A stretch of DNA of 64,000 bases, taken from assembly GCA_025201375.1 (NCBI GenBank), contig JAIWZP010000003.1:1116001-1180000 (forward strand). Direction: 5' to 3'. Made by a program: the position numbers and the translations under genes. Positions 1-11,858 of the stretch are shown here, piece after piece. Source of the stretch: Gongronella butleri (Eukaryota; Mucoromycota; Mucoromycetes; Mucorales; Cunninghamellaceae). The number at the start of each line of letters is the position of its first letter. Positions within the stretch are counted from its first letter, which is position 1. The notes beneath the pieces are model-generated. The model was not told the DNA's origin and made no database searches. It saw only the letters and a program-made list of their open reading frames with translations.

Positions 1-1479
1 CGTTCCTATCAAATAAACACGGTGAGAAACAGCACGCAAACGTTAAAAAAAAGCGTGTTCGAGCGCGTACTGTAGGGGATTGCCAAGGATGAAAAGAGAA
101 AAAAAAAACAGAAGGGAGCGAAAGTGGAAGAAAGAAAAGACGAACAAAAGGGCAAGGCCGCGCGGGGGCCAAAAGAAGGCAGCAAAAGTGATCGGCGTTT
201 GAATCCACCCGCCAGCCTCGCCAGCAAATTTGGCCCTTGCCTTGTTGCGAAAAAAAGCAGCCCAAAAGGGCTACGCCCTGTAAAACTACGCCCCGCCACT
301 CCATTGGTCAAGCAAAAATAGCCCAAGGGCGGCCCGCCTCCCTCTCGCCCCGGCACGTCCAATCAGACCACGGGCCAGAATGCTCAAAAGGCGCATAAAA
401 CAAAAAAACGTCGGCCTTGCGTCATCGAAAAGCCAACCCCATACCCTCACACTGAATTTTTCTCTCTTTTCAGGAGACAACGCGGCCCAATTGGCTCTGG
501 GACAGCCAGAAAAAGACGAGTAAACGAAAAGGATCATCTGACCTCATGCATTACTTGCGCGCCACGCGCTGTCTCCTTGCAAAAGTGCGTGCCACAATGA
601 CAGCTGACACGTGCTCACACAAAGGAGAAAGCCACGATCGCCCATATCCACCAGTAAATGATCATGCTGTTCCCTGAAAAAAAGGGAGAAACAAAAGCAA
701 TAATGCCTTTTTCTGCAAAAAAAAAAAAAATAGGGTGCTCGCCCTGTTATCTCTGCTTTACCATGATTTCAAAATAACAGAAGGGGGGTGTCAAGCGGAC
801 TGGGAGATCGTCATTATCGAGAAACTCGGCCGTACATTGAACGAGAATTGACAAGCGACCAAAATTCGACGTACCAAGCATTTGTCGCGATATTTCAACA
901 ACCACTTGATCAATACCAGTTTATATTGCATAGCATGCCACGCAATGATGCTCGAAACACCAGCAGTAAGTTGGATGCGCGTTGGGTCGCGCAACATAGA
1001 TCAATGCAATAAAAGAAATGCTCTATTGAATCCCAATTCAAGGATTGCTGGTTCTTGAATAATGCGATCTTTTTCAAACCCGGATCAGTGTTGTCCTCGT
1101 TGATGCCACAAGCCGTGTACCTGTTTTGAAAACTCCAAAATCTGCTTTTGAGAAAGATACAACTGACAAAGGTTTCCATTTTACATTTATTGATTCATTT
1201 CAAGAGATTTGCCCTGCTTCAATGCCCCAAAACAACTTGAAATTGTGGACGCTTTGCGTCGGCAATCAGCTGGTTCAAGTTTGAGGGCACTATGGATACT
1301 TTTTATCAAGAGCGACTATATGACGAATGTCATTTTTACAATCACAAAAGGTAGATCATTTATCAGGCACTCTGCTAAGTCCCTAAATGCGCATCAACGG
1401 AAAGTCCGAGGCTGAAAATAGCAAGTCGATTGCATCTGGGGTCCATCACAGGGCGTGGGGGCGCGTCAGTTGCAAATCA
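1..1479. other. gene-free stretch at the left edge
   Basis: No recognisable gene. Only short open frames are present and none has a family signature or convincing splice structure. An A run lies near 720. A terminal-exon-like piece with an acceptor at 472-473 could end a gene lying to the left, but it is too short to support. Confidence 0.5.
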
Positions 1480-2545
1480 TTATTTTGTCGTGACCAGCCT
1501 CCAAGTCGAAAATCGAAAATTCAGGTCGCCAGAATTGCGTCAAACTTGCACACAAGTAGCACCTCGTGGAGAAACCGCCAAAAATGACAAAACAGAGCGA
1601 AGTCCATCAGCTCAGTGACGAGAAACGCGCAGTTTTGGTTTAAACTTTGCACGCGAATTGCGCCGGAAAAACGCGCTGTAAAGCCGCTTTTGACGCGTCC
1701 AACTAGAAGAGGCGCGCCAGATGTCTAGACTTGATCAAGAACAGGCGCGTATCACACGCCGTTTGACGCGCTTTTTGACGCGTCCAAATACCATATGAAT
1801 CTTTGCCACGCGTTATTTTTTCAAATTTCATCTATATTTCATGGATCATGGACATCCACGTACGCGCCAACTTTTGCTTGTTTTGATGGTGTGAGTTTCA
1901 AGGTGCTGCGAGCATTCGTCGTCGAGATCACCTTGAGTCGAAAATATAGCCTCAAATGCAATTTTCTCCAAAACTAATCAATGGACGCCTCGCTTTTACT
2001 GCATTTCCATTGGTTAATGGGAGCCATCTATCATGTGTATGAATGGCATGGCGATCTGGGGACCTACATTTGATGCTTTTCAAATTCTCGACTGCACCTG
2101 ATATAGGGGAAAGTCGAAAAGGCGGGTTTTTGGAGTATTATCCTTTTGAAATATATAATAAGGCCTTTATTTAAATGTTAGTGACCGGGTCTGGCAGAGA
2201 CGTGTCAATATGGCTTACCACAATCAGGTGGTCAAACGGTTAAAAATAAAAAGAACAATAAAAAAAAAGGCAGAAAAGTGGAGAAGAGAGAGAATAAAAA
2301 AAAGGAAAAGCCGAAAAGAATAAATAGAGAGGGGGAGGGATGCACAAGCGAACACCGTGAGCGACGCGACCAAAAGGATGGGAAACATGCCGCTAATCGC
2401 ACAAAAATGCCCACAAATGGGCACAACCTTGTCAGCACCCCTTGGAAAATCCGTGATTTTCAAACGTTGTCTTTGCGCGCGATCCCGTGGTCGCAGCGAT
2501 ACGTGAGTGGGCTCATTTGAACGAGAACCCTTGGAATTACACATT
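1480..2545 (+). repeat. dispersed repeat A, copy 1
   Basis: This non-coding unit recurs at 23540-24295 on the same strand and, reversed, at 43430-44175 and 62190-62900. Shared landmarks in order are: a GCCAGAAT block; a GAGAAACC block followed by GAGCGA-GTCCA; several GACGCGTCC boxes; a block containing GGACATCCACGTACGCGCC near 1850; and a right end reading roughly AGTGGGCTCATTTGAACGAG near 2505-2525. In this copy the stretch from about 2110 to 2430, holding a purine-rich run, interrupts the unit and looks like an insertion or replacement. The copies look about 75-85% alike by eye. No long ORF, poly(A) tail or clear terminal inverted repeat is visible, so the class of element is unknown. Confidence 0.75.
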
Positions 2546-5500
2546 TAAGGAGTTTGTTTCCCTGCATGCGGTGTATTCATCAACAAGCAGCGAATATTAT
2601 CAAAAAAGTCAAAAGAGAAATTTTCTCGGTAACAAGTTTGTTAACCTCTGTTTATAATGCACTGCGTGATGCGGACATCACAGAAGAACAAACCATAAAC
2701 CGCAAGTTGGGTGCTCTTTGGATCAGACCATCTTGGGCGAGGCATCAAAGCATCAAAAAGCAAGAATTCATACTTTCTGGCGTTATTATCATGCAATCCG
2801 TTTAAACTTGAACCCGTCGTCGTCGGCTATTGGCATTGAAAGCATTTTCACAAAGTCTGAAAGTATCAACCTCTGACAAGAGAAAAATACAATCCGAAGC
2901 CTGTACATCAAGAGTGTCTAAAGCAATTGCTGGGAAAACTAGGAATGTTTTTTGAAGCCTTTTGCGTGCTTAAAATGTTTAGTCGCGAGCCATCTCTTTG
3001 AGAAAAAGAGGGGCCGCGTGCCGCACACAAGGTGATCTTCATTGAGAACAATGACAAAAACACATTGGAGCACAACGGCCCATAAAATGTCTTTTCATTG
3101 GATGATTTGCTCCGCGGATCAACCGTGCTTTAAGATTCTCGGCCCAATTCTACCATTGTTTACGATCAAATTTCCTTTGGTGGCATTTGGTTGCCACCAA
3201 AAACATACCTTTTGGTAATTGGACGAAATATCGACGTAAAATCGTCAAAAAGACCCGATGAAGCAGGATCGTCCTCTCACAAAAAATCGCAATGTTGAGA
3301 TGCAGATTTGATCACAATGTCAGGTACGTACAGTATATCGATCAGCACGGGCCCGGAGCAAGCATTGACCATTGACCAATTTCTTTTGTTTTCGACTTTA
3401 TGATCCATGATCCACGATCATAATGACCTGGCCAACCATGAGCACCCGCTTGTAATCACGCCTGGCCAGAGCGAGGCGGGTCCAATGTGGTTTAGTTCGT
3501 GTCGTTGTGGGCAAAAAGTTGCCTCACTTTCGGAAAACGGCTAAAGTCTAGAACGTAGCACATGACGACGATTTTTCCTCTCCCCCCATCCTTTTGTCCC
3601 CTTGGGAGAACTGCTCACGGGCCATGATGAGAATGTGAAGGAGGAAAATAAAAGGAACTTTTGCAAGCCGAGCGCGCTTTTCTGTGCGCCCGCATTCATG
3701 CAGCGCGGTGATACCACGCTTAAATTCCTATCTAAGCTTTTCTAGCATTAAAATCTTGCGGAGCACACGGACAAAAATGCGCGAACGGACGCTCTTGAGC
3801 TTGATCTTCAAGAATGATACGCTTCCCAGGCCGCCAACAAACGCGAAACGTTGGGAAATGAGGGATATTTGCTACCAAGCCCTGGTTTGGCGGACTTTTT
3901 AGCAACGTGCATCCGATCATGGTCACGCGGAATAAGGCACATGCCAAATCCAAACGATTGCCCAGTGTTAAAAAAAAAAATGCACTGTCCTGTTTGTTTC
4001 AGGTGTCTTTTTAGAGGTGCCAATGGCTTGGTCGTCTCAATTGGCCCTTGTGCCATGTGGCACGGGAAGCCAAATGCGGCTAATGCAGAAACATCATCGG
4101 AATTCCCACTGTCCTGGATGCACCCGCCCTTTGAAATGAATCCCACTTGCCCCACGCCCATTCTATCTTTGTCAATCTGATCAAACAAACAAAAAGAGTA
4201 GCCTTGTGCTAGGTTCCCCACAGGGCAAAAGAAGCGCAACCGCGTGTGGTGACCACAAGGCACGCCCAGCAACCTGGAATCATTTTTATTTTTTTGCATC
4301 GATTCATGGCATGGGTTGGGGAGGGGAAAAACGGAGAAGCATGCCCATGCTTTTCTTTTAGCCGTCGTGTGGGCAGGATAAGCAACGACCATGACTGACG
4401 GGTGAGGCACCCATGTTCTCTCTCCCCTTTTTTTTTAAAAAAAAAAAAAAAAAAAAACTCGGGACCTGAGGCTCAAAAAAAAAAAAAAAAGATGGCTTAG
4501 GCGAGCGCGCGCCCGATTTTCTTCGCGACATCTTGGTTTTACGTCTTCCCAGGGCTATTGCACGACCGCTACGTTCACGCAAACAAGCCCATCTCGTCGC
4601 CTGCATCAACCATAAAAGAGAGTTTATAACTTGGGCGACGAAACAACCGCGACCTTCTTTCCTCAACCTTCGTTTTATTCCAAAGCAGGAGAATTTCCCA
4701 AAAAGTCGCCTTGTTCCTTAAGCTTGTGACACCAGCGCAACGCCTCCAACCGGTTTTCCATGTTCTTTGGGTCACAAAAGGAGGGGTTGCAAATGGATCA
4801 TGGCTGATGAATCATCATGCGATGCCATATTGTTGGCTGCATTTGATATTTTCTCATTGACAAAGGAGTGGGGGATTACCATAAGATGAACAATGAAAAA
4901 AAAATGCAATGCATATTAGGAATCAAGGTTCCGTCTCCGCCCCACAACGAATTTGGGAAACAAGCCGGTTCCTTGAGCACATGTACTCGAAACAAAAAAA
5001 AACACAAAAAAAAAAAAAGCTCGGACAAAGGGTAAAAGAGGAAAATAGGGGAGGGACATGACGTTGGATCGCGTTTCTCGCTGACACGCTGAGCAGTGTG
5101 AGTGGGTGTGTATGAGTGTGTACGTGTGCCAAAAAAAAAGGTTTCCCGCTGTTCTTGTGTCTTCTTTTTTTCGCAGGCGCTCGGGAACGGGAAAATAGCC
5201 AAAGAAAAGGGGGGGATCGCTCACTTTTGATATACTCTTTTTTGTCGAGCATGGGAGCGCACCAGTGTTGGGGGGAGCTGAGGACGCAAAAGGGGGTGGC
5301 TGAATTGGAAGCGACGGGGGGGGTGATTTTGACGTGATTTCACACGACAACTTGCCCCCTTTTCCTCAGCCTTCACTTTCTCTTTTCGCGATGATAGCCG
5401 CCCAAACGAGGCAATTGGCCATTGGAAATTAATCCTCCGACGCACGGCTGCCCAGTGACAATGGGAGTTCCCCTGTCGCCTGACTTTGCTTCTTTTGGGC

Positions 5501-6164
5501 AATCGATCCCCCAATGATTGAATCCAATGGCCTAAAATCGTTTTGCGTCGTCATCAATCTGGCTTACAAAAAAGCAAGCCAACCTGATTGTCATTTTATT
5601 TTATTTTTTTTTACTTGGCGAGCAAGCTCCCCCATTAGGGGTGCACAAGGGCTGGGAAGAAGCAAGGAAAAAAAAAAGGGCAAAAAGCAAGCATTGGGTG
5701 CGGATGCACACGCACAAGGCAATTGTAAATAAAGTTCGTTGTGCTTCCGTTGCCATCGATGCAAGAGGAGTGGGAAAATAGACATTGCTACGAGGTCAGC
5801 GAGAATTGGGAGATCACGATGGGATCAGCAAGTCAAAAAAAAAATTCAAGAGGGCACACGCCAATTGGGGATCTCCGCTGTCTCTATTCTCATCGTCATC
5901 ATAGGCTTTGTTTCACGTCCATTTGGTTTTACACATTCGAGAAAGGTTGGACTGTTCCTGAATGAAATAAAATTTCGAGCGAGCTTGCCCTCGTTTTTTT
6001 TTTCCTCCTCTCTTCCTTTTTTACTTTTTTTTTTTTTTTGTCCATTGTCTTTTCGCCCTTTTTTCCTTTCTTTTTGATTCTTTCACGGCCTCTTTTTTTC
6101 TTGCTTTTTTTTTTCTTTTTTTCTTTTTTTTAATTTCGTATACACTCCTCCCTCCCATTATTCA
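2546..6164. other. gene-free spacer ending in a T-rich leader
   Basis: No recognisable gene. Homopolymer runs are frequent, for example the A runs around 4437-4490. From about 5990 to 6150 the + strand becomes almost pure T and C. This is the usual look of a promoter-proximal leader in this window, and it leads into the PH-domain gene. Confidence 0.5.
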
Positions 6165-7370
6165 ATGGCCTACGCATTCCCCGTCTCGAGTGTATCGCCA
6201 TTGGCCTTTTCGTTTCCAGTGGATGTGGAATCGCCTGAGCGACAGCAATACCAGAAGGAGCAGGCGGAACGACGAAAAAACATGACAGTGGAACATTTGG
6301 ATGCCTTTCGCCCGACAGCGACGGGCTGCATTGTGAAGTTTGTGTGGCAGCACGCGACCATGCGCGGCTTTATGACCAAGCACATCCCACCGACGTTCTC
6401 GTTCACCAAGACCCGCAAGCGGCGCTATTTTGTCCTCGCCGACCGTTATTTGTACGTTTTCAAGTCGGACCAGCCTGCTGCGCGGTACCGTGAGTTCCTC
6501 GTGCTGACGCCGGATACGCAGGTGTTTGTGACGGACGCGATGAACGGCGTGCTGTATTGTCTGGAGGTGCGCAAGCCTGGAATTGAGTCGAATCCGTGGT
6601 TTTTGCAAGCGGACGACGCCGAATCGATGAAATTGTGGCTCGAGCGCATCAAAAAGACGATTCAGCATATGGCGGAACATCCGGATGACCAATTGCCCAT
6701 CACCAAGGACCGTCTGCAACTGTTGCATGCGGATGACCTTTCTTCGAGCTCCATTACGATAAATGGCGCCGATAGCAACAGTTTGCACGGCAGCAGCAGC
6801 AGTAGCAGCATCCACACCAATACCCCGCGGTCCAGCCAGCCCGAAATTGACACGACATCGTGGCGCCAGAGCGACGCGACGCATTGGAGCAATAGCAGTG
6901 CCAGTGATCCAACGTCGTCCATGAGCAGCTATGGCGGCCCCTATACCAGCCCGCCCATCTCGCCGCCCGCGCTCAACACCAATTTCGCTCCCATTTATGC
7001 CAATGGCTTGCGCTCGCCCGGTGGCGTGCTTTCCGCCGATGGGGATTATTATGCCGAGCATCAATTGCAGCAACAACACCAACAACACCAACAACAGCAC
7101 CATACTCATCATCACCATCATCCTCATCACCATCAGCCCTCCCAGCAGCCACCCGCGCACCATTACCACCCTCAACATCATCATCATCATCACGCGCCGC
7201 CTCCTCAGCAGCAACCTTCATTGTACCAATCGCATCCCCACCCCCATTCGCCTCATCTCGTTGCATCTCACTCGCGCCCAGGCTCCCTCCGCTCCTTTTC
7301 AAGACTTCCAGACAACCTGCCGCCCGCACTGCCACCACCCACGTCGGCATTGCCGCCTAGACCCATCTAG
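6165..7370 (+). CDS. PH-domain protein with a Gln/His-rich tail
   Basis: A single-exon gene of 401 residues. Residues about 50-170 look like a pleckstrin-homology domain: a basic stretch KTRKRRYFVLADRYLYVFKS leads into the second strand, and the domain closes with a C-terminal helix around EDAESMKLWLERIKKTIQ-like sequence containing the expected tryptophan. PH domains bind phosphoinositides or proteins at membranes, so a membrane-recruited signalling or scaffold role is inferred. After the domain the protein is low complexity: Ser-rich, then a long run of Gln and His (about 300-350), then Pro. The start is the first ATG after the T/C-rich leader. No catalytic domain is visible and the ligand is unknown. 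Gene call confident; exact role not. Confidence 0.85.
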   Translation: MAYAFPVSSVSPLAFSFPVDVESPERQQYQKEQAERRKNMTVEHLDAFRPTATGCIVKFVWQHATMRGFMTKHIPPTFSFTKTRKRRYFVLADRYLYVFKSDQPAARYREFLVLTPDTQVFVTDAMNGVLYCLEVRKPGIESNPWFLQADDAESMKLWLERIKKTIQHMAEHPDDQLPITKDRLQLLHADDLSSSSITINGADSNSLHGSSSSSSIHTNTPRSSQPEIDTTSWRQSDATHWSNSSASDPTSSMSSYGGPYTSPPISPPALNTNFAPIYANGLRSPGGVLSADGDYYAEHQLQQQHQQHQQQHHTHHHHHPHHHQPSQQPPAHHYHPQHHHHHHAPPPQQQPSLYQSHPHPHSPHLVASHSRPGSLRSFSRLPDNLPPALPPPTSALPPRPI

Positions 7371-7590
7371 AACAAACAAACAAAAATCAAAAAGTTGGGG
7401 GACGCGTCAACGTCCGTGCTCCCCCATTCAACTATGCCCACGCTGCTATTTTTTTTACCTGATTTGTACACAATTAGCCTTATATTATTGCCAGTCGTCG
7501 CTCTATTTTATCTGTTTTCGTGAATTTTTGATCGTGGCTGTTGCCCGTTGAGCCCAATTCTCTCTTGTATACCAAACCTTTCGTCCTGAA

Positions 7591-7596
7591 AATAAA
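7591..7596 (+). terminator. AATAAA polyadenylation signal
   Basis: AATAAA lies about 220 nt after the stop of the PH-domain gene and fits as its 3'-end signal. Confidence 0.5.
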
Positions 7597-8455
7597 GTTG
7601 CCTCTTGTACATCCATTACTCAATTGCTGCTCGGGCCCTTTTTTGTGTGCCCATTTGTCAATCCAAATTTGAATTGATCGATGCATGCGCACCGCGCGGC
7701 AAATGCATAGCGATTTTTCTTTTATTTCCTTTCACATGGACCCGCCCCCCACCCCACTGGGCGGCGGCACATTTCCCATTCCCAAGTCGGGGCCATTGCT
7801 GTTCGATGGTCATTGCTTCCATTCATCCATGGTCGCACGGGACATCTTGTGCAAGGCTGCACAGAGAACGCCAATGGATTTTTTTTTTACATTTTTTTTT
7901 TTTGTTTGCTTTTCGGGACGCGTCGGCAATCCAAGAGCGCGGTCCAAATGCCGTGGAGCACTCTTAAAGTGTGCCATTGCTTGTTCAGAAAAGAACAAAA
8001 AGGGACTAAACAGAACCGACGCCCTGGTTCATGCAAAATGCGTCAAAAAAGCGATTGTGCAAGATCGGGGGGAAGATACGTCTGAGATCCATGGTGTGCA
8101 ATGAGCAAGGGGGTGGTGGAGAGGAAGGAGATGGTCGGCGCGTCAGGGTCGATTGCAGTGTGCATGAGATCAAGCCCCATTGAGAAACTTTTCGCCCTGC
8201 AGCTGTCTTTTTTGATGGGTTTGCTCGGGGTCCATTCGGACGCGCCATCCCCCGGCTCAATGGCCTTGAAAGGAAGAGATGGGCCTTTAAATGGACTGTG
8301 CGCACTGAGCCGACTGAAAAAAAAAAAAAATGGCATGATCTCGTCCGTGTGCCCTGGTTTCCTGGGAAATGACACCAAAAAGTCGGCCAACAACGGAATC
8401 TTGCAACATTTATGAAAAAAGGAGCGGTACCCCCACCGACGTGATCGACACAGGC

Positions 8456-8490
<35 letters not shown>

Positions 8491-9850
8491 CGAGGCATGA
8501 AGTTGGCACTCGCACACGGCTTTTGCATGGTGAATTAGGAGGTTGGATGGGGTCCAATGCAAGGTGGATGATGCGCGCGCACCCGAGCAAATTAGGGGGT
8601 GGAGGCGAGCGAGCGAGCGAGCGCCAGAATGAAAGAGGCAAGGCCATTTCCATTGTGGATGGGGCTCAGTGGGCAAAGTCTCACGTGTTTTTTTGTTCTT
8701 TTTTATTTTTCTACGCTGCCGGGCGCCAAGCAGTTGAGGCGACCCCCCCGCGCCCCCCTTGGGGACCCGCAGCTCCAGCTTCCCCCGTGCACTGATGGCG
8801 TTTATTTTTATCTTTTTTTCATTGATGGATCACCCTTGCATCGCTTTTTTTCATGTCGAAAATGCAAAAATGGCAGCTTTGCATCGGTCAGCGGTTTCCG
8901 CCCGCCCCCACTGTCTTTGTCGACCGTGCATCATGGACAATTTTTGCGGATCGCCACGTCCGGCGAATGACGTTGTATAATTATTGTCGCATTATTGTCG
9001 CTGGTAGTCTAGAAACAGCCCCAAAAACAGAAGATTGGCTTTTCCTTGGCCATTGGCGAGACAGATAGCTTGTGCAACCCAGCTTGCTTTTTAGGGCTTC
9101 GGAACCGGATGCGCTTGAAATGGCAGCTGTCAACGTGAGGGGAGGCGAGACGGGAAGTACCAAGGGGGAGCGAGAGCCAAAAAAAAAAAAAAAAAAAAAA
9201 AAAAGGACAGACAAACACATCACCTCCTTGTCAAAAGCAAGCATCATACTCTGCTGATTGGACTTGACATCTGCCGCAAACCCGAGGCTCCCTGCGATGG
9301 CTGCTGTGGCAATTCGCCCTTTTAAAAAATCGAGGAGAAACGCATCGGATGTGCCAAAAAAAAAAAAAAATAAAATAAAGGGAGCGTTTGAGGAGACTCG
9401 CCTTCAATGTGGGCATCGTAAGGAGATCGTCCCCCCAACCCATCTACCTCGAGACACGAACAATCAGAAATATCTTTTTTTGTGTGGAAAGCCTAATGGC
9501 CGTTCGATGAGTTTGCCCCCATTGTCTGGATTTAGCCCATAAAAATAAAAGAAGCGCGTCATCTGACATCGAACACACATGTGTCCGACGCGCGTCGCGA
9601 GCCCTGAACGCTTCAATTACGAGTCGATGAAGGGACGGTGTGGCACAAGGCCCGAAAAAAAAAAAAGGTAGTGAGCATAAAAAAAAATCTGGTCGATCAC
9701 TCATCTCTCTTTTTTTTCTTTCCCCATTTCTACCTGCTCCCTCGTCTTGCCAAAAAGCCCAGTGAGCCCCTTCCGTCTCTCCTTCTCCCCCCATCCCCCT
9801 CCTTGATTTTTTTCGTCTTTTTTTTTCCTTCTTTTTCAACCCTGCCAACA
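7597..9850. other. gene-free spacer with long A runs
   Basis: No recognisable gene. It contains a run of about 32 A at 8458-8489, about 26 A near 9179-9204 and a short GAGC tandem repeat near 8604-8622. Confidence 0.5.
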
Positions 9851-9856
9851 TATAAA
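9851..9856 (+). promoter_or_regulatory. TATA box of the homeodomain gene
   Basis: TATAAA lies about 140 nt upstream of the start codon and is followed by a long T/C-rich leader, as expected of a fungal core promoter. Confidence 0.5.
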
Positions 9857-9996
9857 GCCCCCTTTGTTCAGCGCCATCCATCCTTTTTGTCCAAATTCCT
9901 TGCACTTTTCTTTCTTTTCGCCTTACTGCGCTTTGTCTGCCCCTCTTTTTTTTTTTTTTTTTACGCCTCTCTTTTACCCTCTTTTGTTTCTCCTCA

Positions 9997-11516
9997 ATGC
10001 CTGTCGATGAACATCAAGCTGCCGCGCGCAAGCGATCACGCGCCACCGCCGAGCAATTGGCGGTGCTGGAAGAGGTCTTTGCCGTCAACGTCAGCCCCAA
10101 CAGCAAGCTGCGCAAGGAGCTTGCAGACAAGCTCAAGATGACCGACCGGTCGATTCAAATCTGGTTCCAAAATCGCCGCGCCAAAGTCAAGCACATGCAG
10201 AAAAAGGCCCAATTGCAGCTGCACCAGGCAGCCCTGCGTGCGCAATTGCACCATTACCAGCAACAGCATTTTTATCTGCAGCAAAAATTCGGCACGAGCG
10301 GGCCACATCAACGCACACAGAGCGCCGATGCCGTCAGCCATCACGCGCGCCACGTTGGACTCCAGCCATATCCGCCCGCGACCACGTCGCGCCTGGCCAC
10401 GGGCTCCACCACACCCGCAACATCCTCAAATCTCGTTCATCCAACCATTGCACCTGTGCCCCCGCACCAGCCCTCCCCCCCTCCCTCCACCGACGACCAA
10501 ACACCACTCATGACCCCCTGGCTGACGGCTGGCACCGTCATCCCGCAAGAAGGTAATGTTTAAATGCAGAAAAAAATACGAAAAAAATACGAATTCTCAT
10601 TTTTTTTTTTTTTACAATATTTTCAGACATGACTTGCACGATGATGTCGACGATTGACCCGACGCAACTGAGCAGTGCGCCACAAGAGACGACGCAAAGC
10701 TTGGGTGTGTCGGCTCTGACAATTGGCCAATGGCACCGAATCAAAATGCGCGAGCCTGATTTGCGGTGCGTGTTTCAAACAGACCCTGCGCCGAGCCTGT
10801 GCTGGTTCATTGTGGATGGGTTGCATCATTTCAAGATGGAAATGCCCGTGGCGCAGATCGACAGTCTTGTTTTGACGGTGACTGGTGGGGAAGGTGCACT
10901 TAAGTTGACATTGACATCGCCACCGCAGTTTTATATGCGGCAAGAGTCCGATGCGTGGCTGCCTTGCAGTGATTTCACCGAACACCGGCAGGCGTCGCAG
11001 GAATTGGTTCACACGTTGCGCGGCGACGCGCTCATTTTGTGGCAGGATATGACCAATCTGCTTACGACGCATCCTGGCACGCAGACATGGGCCCATCTCG
11101 TGGATCCCAGTTTGTGCACAAACGCGATTGCCGCGTCCATCGACCCGGCACTGGATGTCGCCTTTACACCGCTGCCCATCAGCCCGCCAGGCGTCATCAC
11201 CATTGACACCGCGTCATTTGCACCATCCATCTCGACGTCCTCATGTATGCCGATGCCGTGCAATCTGTCGTCGTCAGCATCGTCCACATCTTCATCGTCG
11301 GCGTCATCCCTGTCCTTGTCGCCCCCATCGCTGCACGCGACATTGCCTGTCGCCGCGCCTATGGATGCCCGCACCTATGAGATGGCCCCCTCTTGCGCCG
11401 CCACCACCACCCAATTGCCCAACAACAACAGCTCCCTGACGGCCTCGACGGTCGACGATTTTCTCGTGGAGGCTGCTCTCATGGATCCGGGCATGTGGTC
11501 ATCATGCCTCTCCTGA
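9997..11516 (+). CDS. homeodomain transcription factor
   Basis: Two exons, 9997-10552 and 10627-11516, joined across a 74-nt GT-AG intron in phase 1, give 481 residues. A homeodomain lies right at the N terminus (about residues 9-68), with the recognition-helix signature WFQNRRAKVK at 56-65, including the invariant W, F, N and R. This implies sequence-specific DNA binding in the nucleus. A Gln/His-rich coiled stretch follows. Exon 2 encodes a folded-looking region (about 205-330) containing TIGQWHRI and LCWFIVDGLHHFKME. I recall a similar C-terminal block in some fungal HOY1/PHX-type homeodomain proteins, but I cannot name the domain. The rest is Ser- and Pro-rich. It lacks the three-residue loop extension of TALE homeodomains, so it is the typical class. 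Target genes are unknown. Its 3' end faces the TPR gene 343 nt away. Confidence 0.92.
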
Positions 11517-11858
11517 AAACAGAAAAAAGGCACCGATGCGGCCATCTCTCATTTTTAGTCCTACCATCTATGTGTACATCTTGCCCCTCCCACCCTCTCC
11601 AATTTCTTTCTTTTGTGTGTATATCTTTCTCTTTTTACCCCCCCCCCATGTTGCATCCATGCCCTCTTTTTTTTCTGCTTTTTTTCACAGCGAGAGCTGA
11701 TCTCAAATCATGCCCCAGGCCATTCTTTGTGATATGATCTATTGATAAAACATCGCCCAACTTCATTTCAATACGTTTATTGCGGTCGTACACACACCAT
11801 TGCGTAATTAAGCAAAAAAAAAAGGGGGGGAGGAAGGAGGGCATTTCTATAAGCTTTG

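Noticed and set aside
474..524. Possible last exon ending QPEKDE at the left edge
   Set aside because: A good acceptor is present, but no partner exon is found within the usual intron length and 15 residues are too few to judge.
3808..4410. Minus-strand frame of 200 codons
   Set aside because: No domain, no T/C leader and no splice support; atypical of the real genes here.
6162..7214. Minus-strand open frame of 350 codons
   Set aside because: Antisense to the PH-domain gene; its runs of Met, Leu and Val come from the reversed CAT/CAC-rich tail.
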